A stretch of DNA of 64,000 nt from Przewalskia tangutica (Eukaryota; Streptophyta; Magnoliopsida; Solanales; Solanaceae): the NCBI GenBank assembly GCA_029844215.1, contig CM056725.1:39772485-39836484 (forward strand), written 5' to 3'. Numbering within the stretch: the stretch's first letter is position 1; the number at the start of each line of letters is the position of its first letter. This document shows, in pieces, positions 1 through 10,947 of this stretch. The notes beneath the pieces are model-generated. The model was not told the origin of the DNA. It made no database searches and saw nothing but the letters and a program-made list of their open reading frames with translations. The translations under genes were made by a program, and so were the position numbers.

Positions 1-278
1 CTCATGGCGAGGATCAACAATCGCGATTTCTACTGCGTAGATGAATGCACTTCAAGGAGGTCGATAACATGTACCAAGTATGTGAAATCAAAATATCAGA
101 ACGAAATCATAACGATCTAAATAAACAGAGACATGTATGACAACCAAACTACGATTCACGACATAAAAGCGATCATGTCAAGCGAGGACTCACGCCTCAA
201 AGTCATCACTCAAATATAACCGCGGTCTCACGCCCACAATATCAATCATGCCCGCATCACGACACACGCCCGAATTCT

Positions 279-1370
279 CCATCGGTGTAGACATGTCGAG
301 ATGCAATAACGATAATACCGTAATCAACCCGCCAGACCACACGCCCGAATTTTCCATCGGTGTAGACATGTCCGAGGATGCGATAACGATATCTGGGTAA
401 TCAACCCTACGTGGCTACATGCCCACGGAATTCTGCAGACGTGCGTATATGTCCATGTAACAACAATAACAATATATCGTAATCAACCCGCCGCGTGGCC
501 ACATGCCCCCATCGGACGGCGTATATGTCCATGTAACAACAATAACAATATATCGGGTGATTAACCCGCCGCACGCCGCATGCCCGAATTCTTCATCGGT
601 GCGACATGTCCATGTAACAACAATAATATATCTGGGTGATTAACCCGCGTGGCCGCATGCCCTAATTCTCGTGATCGATGCAGACATGTCCATGTAACAC
701 AATAACAATATATCGGGTAATCAACCTGCCGCACGGCCGCATGCCCTAATTTCAGATCGGCGTATATGTCCATGTAACAACAATAACAATATATCGGGTG
801 ATTAACCCGCCGCATGGCCGCATGCCCCCGGAATTCTTCATCGGTGCAGACATGTCCATGTAACAACAATAACAATATATCGGGTGATTAACCCGCCGCA
901 TGGCCGCATGCCCCTTGAATTCTGCGTCGTGCAGATATGTCCATGTAACAACAATAACAATATATCGTGATTAACCCGCCGCACGCCGCATGCCTGAATT
1001 CTTCATCGTTGCGATATGTCCATGTAACAACAATAACAATATACCGTGATTAACCCTCCGTGGCCGCGTGCCCTAATTCTTCATCGGTGCGTACATGTCC
1101 ATGTAACAACAATAACAATATACCGTGATTAACCGCCAGACGCCGCATGCCCCAAATTCTTCATCTGCGCATATGTCCATGTAACAACAATAACAATATA
1201 CCGGTGATTAACCGCCAGTGGCCGCATGCCCCCGAAATTCTTCATCGGTGCAGACATGTCCATGTAACAACAATAACAATATACCGGGTGATTAACCCGC
1301 CGTATGGCCGCATGCCCCCGAAATTCTTCATCGGCGTACATGTCCATGTAACAACAACAATATACCGGTC
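279..1370 (-). repeat. LTR minisatellite, about 14 units of ~80 bp
   Basis: The anchor CATGTCCATGTAACAACAAT, followed by CAATATA(C/T)CG, a GATTAACCCGCCG block and GCCGCATGCCCC, recurs about 14 times at roughly 80-bp spacing. The first two units are diverged. The partner LTR has about 7 units at 54520-55070. The array lies in R-U5, so it would be transcribed. The unit stays open in some reading frames and yields repetitive translations of about 100 residues on the minus strand; these are products of the repeat and not genes. Confidence 0.9.
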
Positions 1371-2061
1371 CTCCATCGAGAGACGCGGTAGCATAGGAAT
1401 ACAACTTTTCACACAACAAGGCTATCACAAGCAAGCACAAGCAAATTACCATACTTCAATTCCCTTACAAATATCCATTCTTTCACAAGAAGTCACCTGA
1501 TACCAACACTCGTAGTATCCAAAACAGAGTAACTATTATCTTAAGTAAACCAAAATAGTTTCCCCTTTTTAAAGACAAGTAACAACCTTCTTTTCCAAAA
1601 GTTCAAGTTTGCCTAATTTCAAATACTCAAGTCTCTTATTTTCGAAAGGTTTCGTAGTTCATAGTCTTAATCACTTAATAACATAATTCTCTTTTAAAAC
1701 AATTTGAGTAACATATGCCTTATGTGTGAGTAGGTTATTCTTGTTTATAACAATCTTATTAAAGCAGCCATGATCTAGAAAATGTAATACAATTTTGTCT
1801 TATCTTAGCTTCTATGCAGATGGAGGTTTCTACTGGTTTTAATAATAATTAATTAGTCAATACATTTTCCTTTATTAACGCTGCAGTGGTTTGTTCGATA
1901 CTTGTTCTCATTTCCGAAATCAATATAACATTATTCCTTTTAAAACCCAATTACCCATTTCTCATTAAAACGGTTTCACAACTTTTTAACACAACCCAAG
2001 TCCTTATTAATTCACATCCAGTCTTTTATCTTTTAAAAACCACAAACCATTTCTTTGCCCA

Positions 2062-2111
2062 CATAAAGTTGTTATAACCAACTTCCCATAAAGCCGTTAT
2101 AACACTTTATG
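2062..2111. promoter_or_regulatory. Twin GTTATAAC palindrome block (G 3' LTR)
   Basis: CATAAAG at 2062 and 2087 and the perfect palindrome GTTATAAC at 2071 and 2096 form a 25-bp direct repeat, closed by CTTTATG at 2105-2111, the inverted copy of CATAAAG. The same block recurs in LTRs that are otherwise diverged (K, F1, F2, an H-like fragment). Its conservation suggests a role as a protein binding site or RNA structure; the factor is unknown. Confidence 0.6.
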
Positions 2112-2945
2112 TTTTAAACCAACCAAATTCATTTAACACATGTACGTCTACCGTACTACATAGTTCACAACATATCATGCTAGAAAAGATAGGAAGAGGT
2201 TCACATACCTCGCGACGATTATCGACAAATAGCAAAAAGCTCCAAAGTACTGTAATCCTGCTAGCCTTTTCCACCCTTCAAGTAGAATACGCTACTCGCA
2301 ATACTTCAACCTATAACGGTCATATAAGTCTATCAACGTCTAGACTACTCAGAGAACATTCTAAGCGAAGGTTCTTAATTCTACTGAAAATTGGGCAGAC
2401 TTCCTACCCACAACTACACAAGTCTCATCAGAATACATTTCTATGTAAGTACATCAATTCTCTTCTTTACCAACCTTCTATATATCTTATACTTAATTCT
2501 AAACTACTACGATATGTAATCTCCAATTACAATAGAAGGACAAAGATATTTACCTCGACAAGCCCAAAATTATCCAAGTTTTAATGTCGATCCTGAGCAA
2601 CGTTTAGCTCCTACTCCGTGCGCTCCAACCCGCTCCAAGCAACCCTTATACGCTCCTAACCAACTCCTCTTTAAGAACCAACCTAAACAAGTGAAGAACA
2701 CTAAGGTTCTTGTCCTCACAACTCTCGGCCAAGGTGAGGCTTTAGGGCTAGGGTGTGAAATCTTTTCTAACTTTTGGTTAACAATCTTCCTAATACACTA
2801 AGGAAGAACACTTAAGAGTTTAAGAATTTTTGGACAAAGTTTGGTTAAGGGAGAGGGGTGTGGGACGATAACTTCATCAAAGGGAGGGAGTATTTTAAGA
2901 CTTGGAAATTGTTTTGTGGATTAAGAAGTCTTGCACTTAGGGGGG

Positions 2946-2953
2946 TATTTATA
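2946..2953 (-). promoter_or_regulatory. TATA box of G 3' LTR
   Basis: The minus strand reads TATAAATA followed by a run of C, as at the equivalent place in the N0, N1, M and K LTRs. It lies about 520 bp inside the LTR from its U3 end. A transcript would start about 30 bp further on and carry a very long R-U5 leader. Confidence 0.7.
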
Positions 2954-3470
2954 GAACAATGAAGGGCCAAGATTCAAGCAAGTGTGTGGTGGAGATTTGG
3001 ACAAGTGTTGTGTGGGTCCCACCTTATCTATCTACTCCACAAATATCTACAAAACATTGACCAAATGTTTAAGCCCTTTAAAACATTAAAAACGTGCCAA
3101 ACATTGACCACCAAACCGTCCACTTGAGGGTGACACATGTCTCCCTCCCATTGGTCTAAAATATTTCATTTTCCAAAAATATCCGTAATGCCAAAAATCC
3201 TAAAATAAAGTGGGCCTCACAAAACCGTAAATTCTCTCGTGGGCCCCACGTGACCAATTCCGGAATTTAAAATTTCAATACTTCTAAAATATTCCAAAAA
3301 GTCCGAATACAAAATCTGGGAATCCAATTCCCATTAACGAACCTTTTTACTTCACAAAAACCGGAAACTTTTCCGTCGAAAAAATCACATCTTTCTTCCT
3401 TTCCAAAATTACTGTCGTATTCTCGTACCTACGTCCTCACATACATACTCTGGAACAACGGGGTGTAACA

Positions 3471-3483
3471 TTCTCCCCTCCTT
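3471..3483 (-). other. Polypurine tract of G, with adjacent inverted repeat
   Basis: The minus strand reads a purine tract of AGGGGAGAA type ending next to the LTR start, which primes plus-strand DNA synthesis in LTR elements. At 3487-3505 lies an inverted repeat, AACATTCG-TCC-CGAATGTT, found at the same place in M, K, N0 and N1. Confidence 0.85.
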
Positions 3484-4170
3484 AGAAACATTCGTCCCGA
3501 ATGTTCCTTCTAAGTCTCGAAACATACAAGCGCCGGTATAGTCTTCACTACTATACTTACAAAACCAATTATGCCACACATGGCCATAATATAACATACG
3601 CGCAAAACTCAATCCAAGCCAACGAGGAACCACCTCGAAGGTGTAAAACAACACCACTCTCGCTCCTGGTCCAAAGGATACTCCTTTCGCACATTTACTT
3701 CACAAAAATGATCACTTCTATCTCTCAGCACATGTTCACTTCTCTCCTTACTCATCGTACTCTTCTCGAACACTAGAACTCTTTCTAGTACACGTACCAT
3801 ACTTCAGTCATCACTTCAGTTTCCAAAATCTTTGGAGTTACTACCTCCAAACTTGGTCATCTTACAAGCCTCGAATTTCTTCAAGGCCATTCCCGGCCTT
3901 CACGATCCGATTCTGGTCGAACACGTCCACGAACTCATACAGTGGTTACCTAAACTTGGGCCTTGCACCCTCGTGATCCTACCACCTGACGGGACCACCT
4001 CGAACTGACCCCATCTTATTCCGGGCTACGGGTTGACCCGCGAATGGTCCTCAACCCGACCCATAATCGCGCCAAACTCTTGTTCCCCGATCCGGAACAA
4101 TCTTACCTATTCAAGTCCTGAAAGCTACCTCTTTCATCTTACACAACCCAAGGAACTATCCAACTGGTAT
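3484..4170 (-). other. Distal noncoding block of G (PPT-side part)
   Basis: This is the PPT-proximal part of the internal region. It is homologous in reverse orientation to N0 46830-47810, N1 39080-40070 and, in the same orientation, to K 32880-33300. No pol motif is present. A recognisable core (GGGTTGACCCGCG and CTCAACCCGACCC, about 4030-4065) matches the other three elements. The block ends at the H insertion, and GGTAT (4166-4170) is the left duplication. Confidence 0.75.
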
Positions 4171-4404
4171 TGTCACGACCCGACCCCGGGCCGCGACTGG
4201 TGCCCTACCTGGGCACCCTGTTCAGGTATACATCAGAGAATAGCAGCGGAACATACACAACTTAAACACAGGTGTAAACAATATAACAACACAGGCTAGC
4301 CGATAAGGCCGCCTTCCATAATATAAACAAAGTCAAAAGTACAACTTTACACTCAGTTCTTACAGCCCAACCACATATGTGAATACAGACCTCTAGGAAC
4401 AACA

Positions 4405-4600
4405 ACTGTGGCGGGACATGGCCCCGCCATACCCCTGAATGTACATAATCTACAACATCGTGGAAAGGTCACTAAAAGAAAGACAAGCCTCCGGAAAATG
4501 GAGCTTCCGACGTCTGATAAGCGATCCTAAGAGTGTGGATCCGCAACCTGCTTACCTTTTCCTGCGGCATGAACGCAGCCCCCGAGGAAGGGGGTCAGTA
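4405..4600 (-). other. Conserved hairpin cluster in R-U5 (H 3' LTR)
   Basis: Inverted repeats in order on the plus strand: TGGCGGG-N6-CCCGCCA (about 4410-4432), a CTCC/GGAG stem (about 4489-4508), CTGCGGCATGAACGCAG (about 4562-4578), and a short G/C stem directly after it. In sense RNA this last stem is CCCCC-TTCCTC-GGGGG, whereas other elements have a CTCC-TTCG-GGGG stem here. See the finding on this block. Confidence 0.6.
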
Positions 4601-4767
4601 CACAATATGTACTAAGTATGCAAACCGAAAATCGTAATTACAACATAAGTTTAAAAGAAAGCGGGAGACATGTATGATAACAAAATTACAAGCATCTAGG
4701 TCTTACTAACAATGAGAGTAAAAATAGATGTATACTTACAACGAAAAATAGGATTGGAATCCTACTC

Positions 4768-4960
4768 CTGGGACTATTTCACCCGCATAGGTCCAGTGGA
4801 CCTACGTGAGGTATTCCTCGCATGGGACTATTTCACCCGCATAAGCCCTTACGGACTCGCATGAGGTATTTCTCGCATAGGCTGGACCCGCCCGCATGGG
4901 ACTATTTCACCCGTATAAGCCCTACGGACTCGCATGAGGTATTCCTCGCATCGTGGGTAG
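4768..4960. repeat. Three-unit LTR tandem repeat (~57-70 bp)
   Basis: GGGACTATTTCACCCGCATA and GACTCGCATGAGGTATT(C/T)CTCGCAT alternate three times. The same three-unit array is at about 11527-11720 in the other H LTR, and a related one at 60786-60980. It takes the position in R-U5 where G carries its ~80-bp minisatellite. Confidence 0.85.
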
Positions 4961-6776
4961 CAAATCCACGGAAATATGCAATGCCACAATCCCGGGGAAT
5001 GACCCCGCAACGAATAATATATCACTAGCCCAAATCCGGCTATCACACATAACATAAGCTCTATCGGCTTATCATACAATATATAAGCAAGTTAAGAAAT
5101 CCCCTAACTTCTTACTATTCTTGTTCGTATACACTCTCATTTTAGTTTACCTAAGGCACTACCATGTCTTTTATAAAAATCCGGGAATTTAACCCAAAGT
5201 ACTACGTACTTCTATTCTTTTAAAATGACTCATTTCATTATAACACTTCCAAGATACTAATAACCGTAGTATCAAGTTACAATTTCTTTTCAAGACAAGT
5301 CACAATACTTTTAGAAATAAAAATTAGGCTTCTAAATCAAGTGACTCATGTCTTATAAAACCTTAGGCAATTGATGCCTTAAAATCGAATTGCCTTCCAT
5401 TAAATCAAGTCATTTATCTTTCCATAAAGTCAATATAACCAACTCCCCATAAAGTCGTTATATTCACTTTATGCCTTAGTCAAGTACAATTTCCTATCCA
5501 AGGGACTTATACGTTTTTAAAACGTCACAAGTATCACATACTTTAAAATTCTTCAAGTCCCTTATCTTTAACAAGACTTAAGACATCTTTAATATTCTCA
5601 AAGAAGGGAGTTAATCTCCTAACTCACCCGACTTGGCATTTCATAAAACAAGTAAAGAATGTCAAAGTCTTGTACGTCTACCGTATTATATACGTGAAAC
5701 TAGTCATGCTCAAAGGATAGGAAAAGTTCTACATACCTCGTCGGGTCAAACCATTTGTCAAGTACAAAGTCCCGCCCGTAGAATGTCAACCTATAATATT
5801 CACCATACGTCCATTAACGCCTTACTTCAATGTAGAATACTATAAGTGTTAAGCCGCTAAATTCTACGGAAAATCGGACAGCACCTCCTTTGTTTCTACT
5901 TACTTTGCCACCTCTTTCGAGGCCGAATTCAATAACCAAACAGCCCCAATTGGCTCACCACAATTTATCCATTTGTAAGGTCTGTTTACATGTTACATTC
6001 ACAACTATCGATTTCCTTTGTTTTTCACATTTCAAATGGCTATCAAAACCTATTATACATAACAATCTAAAACATGGTTCACGTGGCCAATATCAACTTT
6101 AAGAAGGATTACTATCAATTTCCAAGAGGAGAGGAAATCTCTTACCTTTGGGTTAGCCCACTAAAGCTCTCTTTCTTCAACTTCTATTCCCGTCAAACTC
6201 GTCCTTGTGAGTTTCCCACAAGCTTACTAAAGACTTTGTCTTCTTACCGCCGCCAACAACACCCATTAAGCTAGGTTTTTCTCAAATCTCAAGAGAGAGA
6301 GGGGTTTTTAGGTGTTCAGGTGAAATGACCAAGTCTTTCAAGACTTGGTCTTAAAATAGGCTCTTTCGTGGTCAACAAGATGGGAGGACACTTGTCACCC
6401 TCCCATAGGCCCTTTCAAAATATCCCCTGTTTTAAGCAATTCCCGCAGAAAATTTTCCGCCTTGGCGCCGAAACCTCTGAGGATTTTTAGGATTAGTGGC
6501 GCCATGCCCCTGCGGCTGACGCGCTAGACGCTGATACGAAAATCCTTCCTTCTGCGCTACCATGCATTTCTAACGCCCATACCTCTCCGCTCCGATGTCC
6601 TATCGACAAGCGGTTTGTCGCGTTGGACACTAGACTCATCCAAATTTATACTAGGCTTGCTAAACACCCCATACATCTAAAAAAAAAATTGGGGTACCAC
6701 ACTCCAAATAAGACTTAAAATTCGCTCGACACATGATTGCCGACTTATCTTATATTTGAATTTACGGGGTGTAACA

Positions 6777-6790
6777 TTCTTCCCCCCTTA
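6777..6790 (-). other. Polypurine tract of H
   Basis: TTCTTCCCCCCTTAG on the plus strand is a purine tract on the minus strand, directly next to the 3' LTR. The neighbouring inverted repeat seen in other elements is partly eroded here (AACATTCATTCCGAATGTT). Confidence 0.75.
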
Positions 6791-6828
6791 GAAACATTCA
6801 TTCCGAATGTTCTTTCGGAGTGACTTAA

Positions 6829-7176
6829 TTAGCAACATAGTTTCCTTTCACAACCCCGACATACCACTAATGTCACACAAGGCCACATAGTAGCATTAAG
6901 CAAAAGAAACACTTCAAATAAAACTTGGCAAGTAAGGGAAGATGGATTACCTGAAAGTATAGAGAATAAGTGAGGATACTCCTCGATGTCCTCCTCCGCT
7001 TCCCAAGTCATCTCCTCCCGGTTCTCATTCCTCCACAGGACTTTGACGGAAGCTACATCCTTAGTCCGCAGTCGCCTGACCTGGCGATTGAGTATCGCTA
7101 TGGGACTCTCCTCATACGATAACCCTCTCACACTGGACCTCACCGGGTAGGGAAAACTCGCCGATCTCCGATACAC
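6829..7176 (-). pseudogene. Chromodomain end of H polyprotein
   Basis: The minus strand encodes SVRGLSYEESPIAILNRQ, then VRRLRTKDVASVKVLWRN, then EEMTWEAEEDIEEYPHLF. This is the C-terminal chromodomain of chromovirus integrases, with the WRN...TWE core. The domain is thought to direct integration to marked chromatin. The reading frame is open across this part but is broken upstream. The matching region of M is near 22450-22760. Identity of the domain is clear; function of this copy is unlikely. Confidence 0.85.
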
Positions 7177-8330
7177 TTCCTCAACATAGAAACATGGAAG
7201 ACCGGATGTACCGCTCTAACTCGATGGCAGATCCAAATCGTAGGCAAACTTGCCCCCTCTACGAACGATCTGGTAGGCCCAATGTACTTGGGCCAGTTTC
7301 CTTCTTACCGAATCTCATCACACCCTTCATGGGTGACACCTTCAAGAAGACCTAATCGCTACTGAAACTCCAAATGCCGACGCCGATTATCCGTGATATG
7401 ACTTCGCCGACTTTGAGCCGCTATGATCTCTGGATAAGCTTCACCTTATCCACACCGAATCAAGTCCGACCAAATAACTGAACCTCGCCTATGTCGAACA
7501 TCCAACCGGAGATCTACACTTTCTTACATACAAGTCCTCATATAGGGCCATCTGAATACTGGAAGGGTATCTGTTATTGTACGTAACTCAACAAGAGGCA
7601 ACTAACCCTCCCGGCAATTTCTGAAATCAAGAACACAGGCCCGCAACCTATCCTCAAGTGCCTGGATAGTACGCTCTGCCTGTCCGTCGATCCGAGGGTG
7701 TAATGCAACACTGAGACTCACCTGTGTCCCTAAAACCCTTCTGAAAAATTTCCAGAAGTTATCTGTAATCGAGCTCATCTGTCTGACATCATAAACGTAG
7801 GAACCCTGTGCGCCTCACAATCCTCTAAAAGCTAGCACGAACCTCAGCCGAGTAAGTGGTCCTAACCGGAAGAACACAGCTGGTTTCGGCAGCCTATTTA
7901 CCATGACCCCCAGGGAGTCGCACTTCCTCAGAGTACGATGCCACCCTGTGACAAGATCCATTTTAATTACCTCCCATGTCTAAGTCGGGGTCTAAATCAC
8001 CTGTAATAGCCCACCGGGCTTCTGGTGTTCAACCATGACCTGCTACTAATTCGGACACTAAGCAACAAACCCTGCTACGTCCCTCTTCAGGCCATCTTAC
8101 CCATACATACATCTGAGGCCATGATACATCTTGGTCGACCCCGAACAAAATAAAGCAAGAAGCACCGCGTGCCTCCCCCTAAAACTTGCCGACAAGTCCT
8201 GCAGCATCGGGCACACACAAACTTTCTCATAACACGGCACCCCATATGGTGCTACACAAACAAGCTCTTCTCTTCTTGGAGAGCCGTATCTCGATATCAT
8301 ATCATAACTGGATCCTCATATTGTCGCCTC
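7177..8330 (-). pseudogene. Integrase remnant of H
   Basis: Several frames are needed to follow it. Near 7920-7980 the minus strand reads WEVIKMDLVTGWHRTLRK, the first catalytic Asp region of a gypsy integrase (normally WE.I.MDF..GLP). Further on the plus-strand text still follows the layout of M integrase (for example the AATGTACTTGGGCCA region near 7280 versus 22890). Frames break repeatedly and catalytic residues beyond the first Asp cannot be confirmed. Confidence 0.75.
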
Positions 8331-8371
8331 TTTACCTCTTCGACGAAGGAGAACTCGGCAACCTCTCGGAT

Positions 8372-8810
8372 CTAAAGCTCTATTAACATTGGAACAAATA
8401 ATCGAACCCCTAGGCTCGGTAACTGAAGAATCCCACGGACCACATCCAGTCTATCTGGCTGCCCCTCTGGCATACTACCCTTAGATCTGAGACTAATAGT
8501 ATCTTTAACTGTCTTGGCTTTCCCTGGGTGGTATAGGGTATCGATATCACAATCCTTGAATAACTCTACCCACTGTCGCTGTCGCAAATTCAATCGCTCT
8601 CCGGAAGATATACCTGAGGCTCTTGTGGTCTGCACACATATTCACATGAAGTCTATTTATACATCATGCCCCCAAATCTTCAAGGCACGATTTAACTGCC
8701 GCCAGCTCTAAATCGTGAGTGGCGTAATTTCCTTTCCTGCCTCCTTAACTACCGGGAAAACATAAGCTCTATCCTATCGGGTTGCGTCAGCACACAACCT
8801 AGCCCAACAC
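8372..8810 (-). pseudogene. RNase H remnant of H
   Basis: The minus strand encodes RQRQWVELFKDCDIDTLYHP followed by GKAKTVKDTISLRSKGSM, matching the end of gypsy RNase H and its linker (M has YHPGKANVVADALSRRSMGS). The fourth catalytic Asp of VADALS is lost (VKDTIS). THDLELAA is recognisable near 8700-8725 and a GLGCVL segment near 8790-8815, in other frames. Confidence 0.8.
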
Positions 8811-9949
8811 CCAACGTGTTATCATAATAACCTAACCCTCTAGTCTTTCAAGAGGTGTTAGACTGTAGTCGAGTCAACTTATCTTCCAATAACTGGAAGC
8901 CTTCATTCCTGCGAAATATTCGGGTATCCTTAATCTCACTTATGGTTCCTGTTTCCCTTTCTCTGTTGCAACCAAACTTGGTCACTTAACTTAGATTTGA
9001 TTCCTTTGGTTGCCCCATGGCTAAGACCTCCTGTCAATCATAATCTAGGGGGGGATTTCCTTGATCTCGTAAAGTAGTAACCCGATTTTCCTTTCCCAGT
9101 TTGTAGAGCCTATAGCTAGGTGTTACCACATTTCCTCGAAATGTTCTTACTTCCCATTATTTACTAATGGTCTTTACACTAGTCTGGGGTAGTCATAACT
9201 CGTGCAACTTACATAACCATTGTCGTATTCTCCTTTATCATTCTGGCCATATCTTTACCTTAGGCTTATTATTAGCAAAAGTATTTCTATCTTGATTCAT
9301 AATCGCATAGCCATACACGCGCATAACCTGCATTTATATCTTTACGATACTTCCTCGACCAATTAAACGCTGCTCTTAATTACCCCAACACAACACTTCT
9401 CCCGGTTATCTACAATCAACCAATGGCATGACGATACCAAGACCTTACTAGCCTCATAACTCGCGTCAACAACATGGGTACACATAACCCCATAATACGA
9501 AACCGCCCTTTTACGTGGGAAAGAGAACTTATCTCCTTTCTTAAACTTTCTCGAGTCACAACCATAATCACAGGGTCCTCTTGCGGTCCAGCAATTATCT
9601 AATCATCACGCACCGCCTTTATCTTCGTGTAGATTTTCCAACCCACCAAAGATGCCCTCAGCTTTCCGCCGGCAGCACTCGTACTTATTTTATTCTTGCC
9701 TTGTACATTTTCCTGAGATTATCCGGAAGGTCGTGGCCCTGACCGCCACACCAAACCAACTCCAAGTACCTCCAAGGGCACTTAACATAAATTCCTTCCA
9801 ATTCAATTATTACTTACTTTCTGCGTCAATTTACCCCAAGTGAACAAGTCACACAGACTTAAAAAGAAAAACAATGATGCCAAAGAAGGAAGGATCCAAC
9901 GACTGTATCGTTACCTCTATGTCTGTCATAACAGCTCTGCTAGGTCTGC
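8811..9949 (-). other. Unrecognised interior of H where RT would be expected
   Basis: By order of domains this stretch should encode reverse transcriptase, but I find neither the (Y/F)xDD box nor the SPWGAPVLFVKKKDG segment in any frame. No ORF is convincing. A 21-bp direct repeat lies at 9895-9915 and 9955-9975. It is either very diverged RT or replaced sequence. Confidence 0.5.
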
Positions 9950-10130
9950 TAGGGTCCAACGACTGTATCGTTACCGGCAATTATCTACCCGCTCAGCTAC
10001 AACCCAACACTCACGGGTGTAGTCACCTCGAAAGGTCCTCATGGATTCAGGCTTTATTTCTTTACACTTGGTTGCTCTCTTTTTTTCACTGGTCGATTTC
10101 TTCCGTATTTCCAAACTTATACTAGCATAC
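9950..10130 (-). pseudogene. Protease-region remnant of H
   Basis: The plus-strand text from about 9975 to 10065 (ATCTACCCGCTCAGCTAC..., GTAGTCACCTCGAAAGG, ATGGATTCAGGCTTTA) lines up with the protease region of M near 25630-25710 (ATACCCGCCGAGCTACCAC, GTAGCTACCTCGAAAGGG, ATGGACACAGGCTCTA). No catalytic motif can be read in frame. Confidence 0.55.
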
Positions 10131-10931
10131 TTACATAAATTCCATACTAATTCGCCTCCACTTTTGAGTTACTATTTTAAACAATATAAGACCCATTCCG
10201 CTCACAACTCGTTCCTGAAACACGCCCACGAACCCAGAAACGATTAACTAGACTCGGGCTTGTACCAGGACTCGCCACGATGACTACTATCAATTGATCT
10301 CACCCCATAAACGGGTACACTAACTTCTCATATACTATAATTGGGTTGTCTTGTCCACAACAACCATACTTACTCCATACGGATCTCACCCGTACCATTT
10401 TCGAAATCCCACTACGTAGCTCAATCTATTAACATAGTCTTCCATTAAGTCCCTTAATTAACCTCTTAAGGGTCCATTTCATTCTCACACAACTCATCAT
10501 CACCTAATTATCTCAAATTAGCACGTAAAACCTTGATGAGAGTTCCTTAACTGTTCATACCTTCCCGTTATTTTTTGTCCTTACCAATTCCTGGTAATCT
10601 AAAATCATCCTAGGCAACACATATGTGACCCCCATGCATAAATCTGTATAGTTGTATGTCCTAACACCAACTATACTACTAGCATTACCAACCTGGATAC
10701 GCAATCCACATAATCTTTCCCGGTCATCGCCTTTCTCAGAAATGCAAACAACATAACTTGTTAGGGAGAGACGACCCTAACCACACAGCTCTATCGCACG
10801 ATCTTAGAGTGAGAAGAATGGTAACCAATCCTAAATGTCCTGCAGCCTCCTGATTATAGATGTGGTGCACAACACACCGATAATCAAGACTCTACTAGAC
10901 ACGGTCTGTAGACACTTTCCGAGGACTAACT
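10131..10931 (-). other. Expected gag region of H, unrecognisable
   Basis: It lies between the protease remnant and the PBS, where gag should be. I see no zinc knuckle and no MPPR start. The last part (about 10800-10931) is the leader next to the PBS, shared with M 27165-27297 (the text around GTGCACAACACACCGATAATC). Confidence 0.5.
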
Positions 10932-10943
10932 GCTCTGATACCA
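10932..10943 (-). other. Primer binding site of H (tRNA-iMet)
   Basis: The plus strand reads GCTCTGATACCA, so the minus strand reads TGGTATCAGAGC, complementary to the 3' end of initiator tRNA-Met. It lies four bases from the 5' LTR end. Confidence 0.93.
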
Positions 10944-10947
10944 CTTT

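Larger units (their letters stand above)
1..3470 (-). repeat. 3' LTR of element G (truncated by window start)
   Basis: This is a direct repeat of 54250-57173 with the same order of blocks. The first base of the window corresponds to about 54250, so roughly 340 bp of the PBS-side end lie outside. It ends in ACGGGGTGTAACA at 3470, the reverse complement of the TGTTACACCCCGT start typical of this lineage, followed directly by a polypurine tract. It differs from its partner mainly by a minisatellite of about 14 rather than 7 units. A TATA box lies at 2946-2953 on the minus strand. Confidence 0.92.
4171..6776 (-). repeat. 3' LTR of element H
   Basis: It runs from TGTCACGACCCGACC to TTTACGGGGTGTAACA and is followed by a PPT-like tract. 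It is a direct repeat of the interrupted right LTR (10948-12855 plus 51446-52228). Its segment at about 6050 reads through CAAAACCTATTATAC uninterrupted, which is the empty site for the N0 insertion in the other copy. It carries the hairpin cluster (4405-4600), a three-unit repeat (4768-4960) and a weaker form of the CATAAAG block (5423-5473). Confidence 0.95.

Noticed and set aside
279..1370. CRISPR-like array of regular repeats
   Set aside because: The whole ~80-bp unit repeats; there are no unique spacers, and the setting is a plant LTR.
561..1452. Minus-strand frames of about 105 residues with repeating YCYCCYMDM-like peptides, also near 54458-55114 and 35258-35768
   Set aside because: They are translations of the ~80-bp LTR minisatellite. 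Unit changes follow DNA rather than codons, and frames break between copies.
2177..2584. 135-residue plus-strand frame in the G LTR
   Set aside because: The partner LTR does not keep the frame, and no domain is recognisable.
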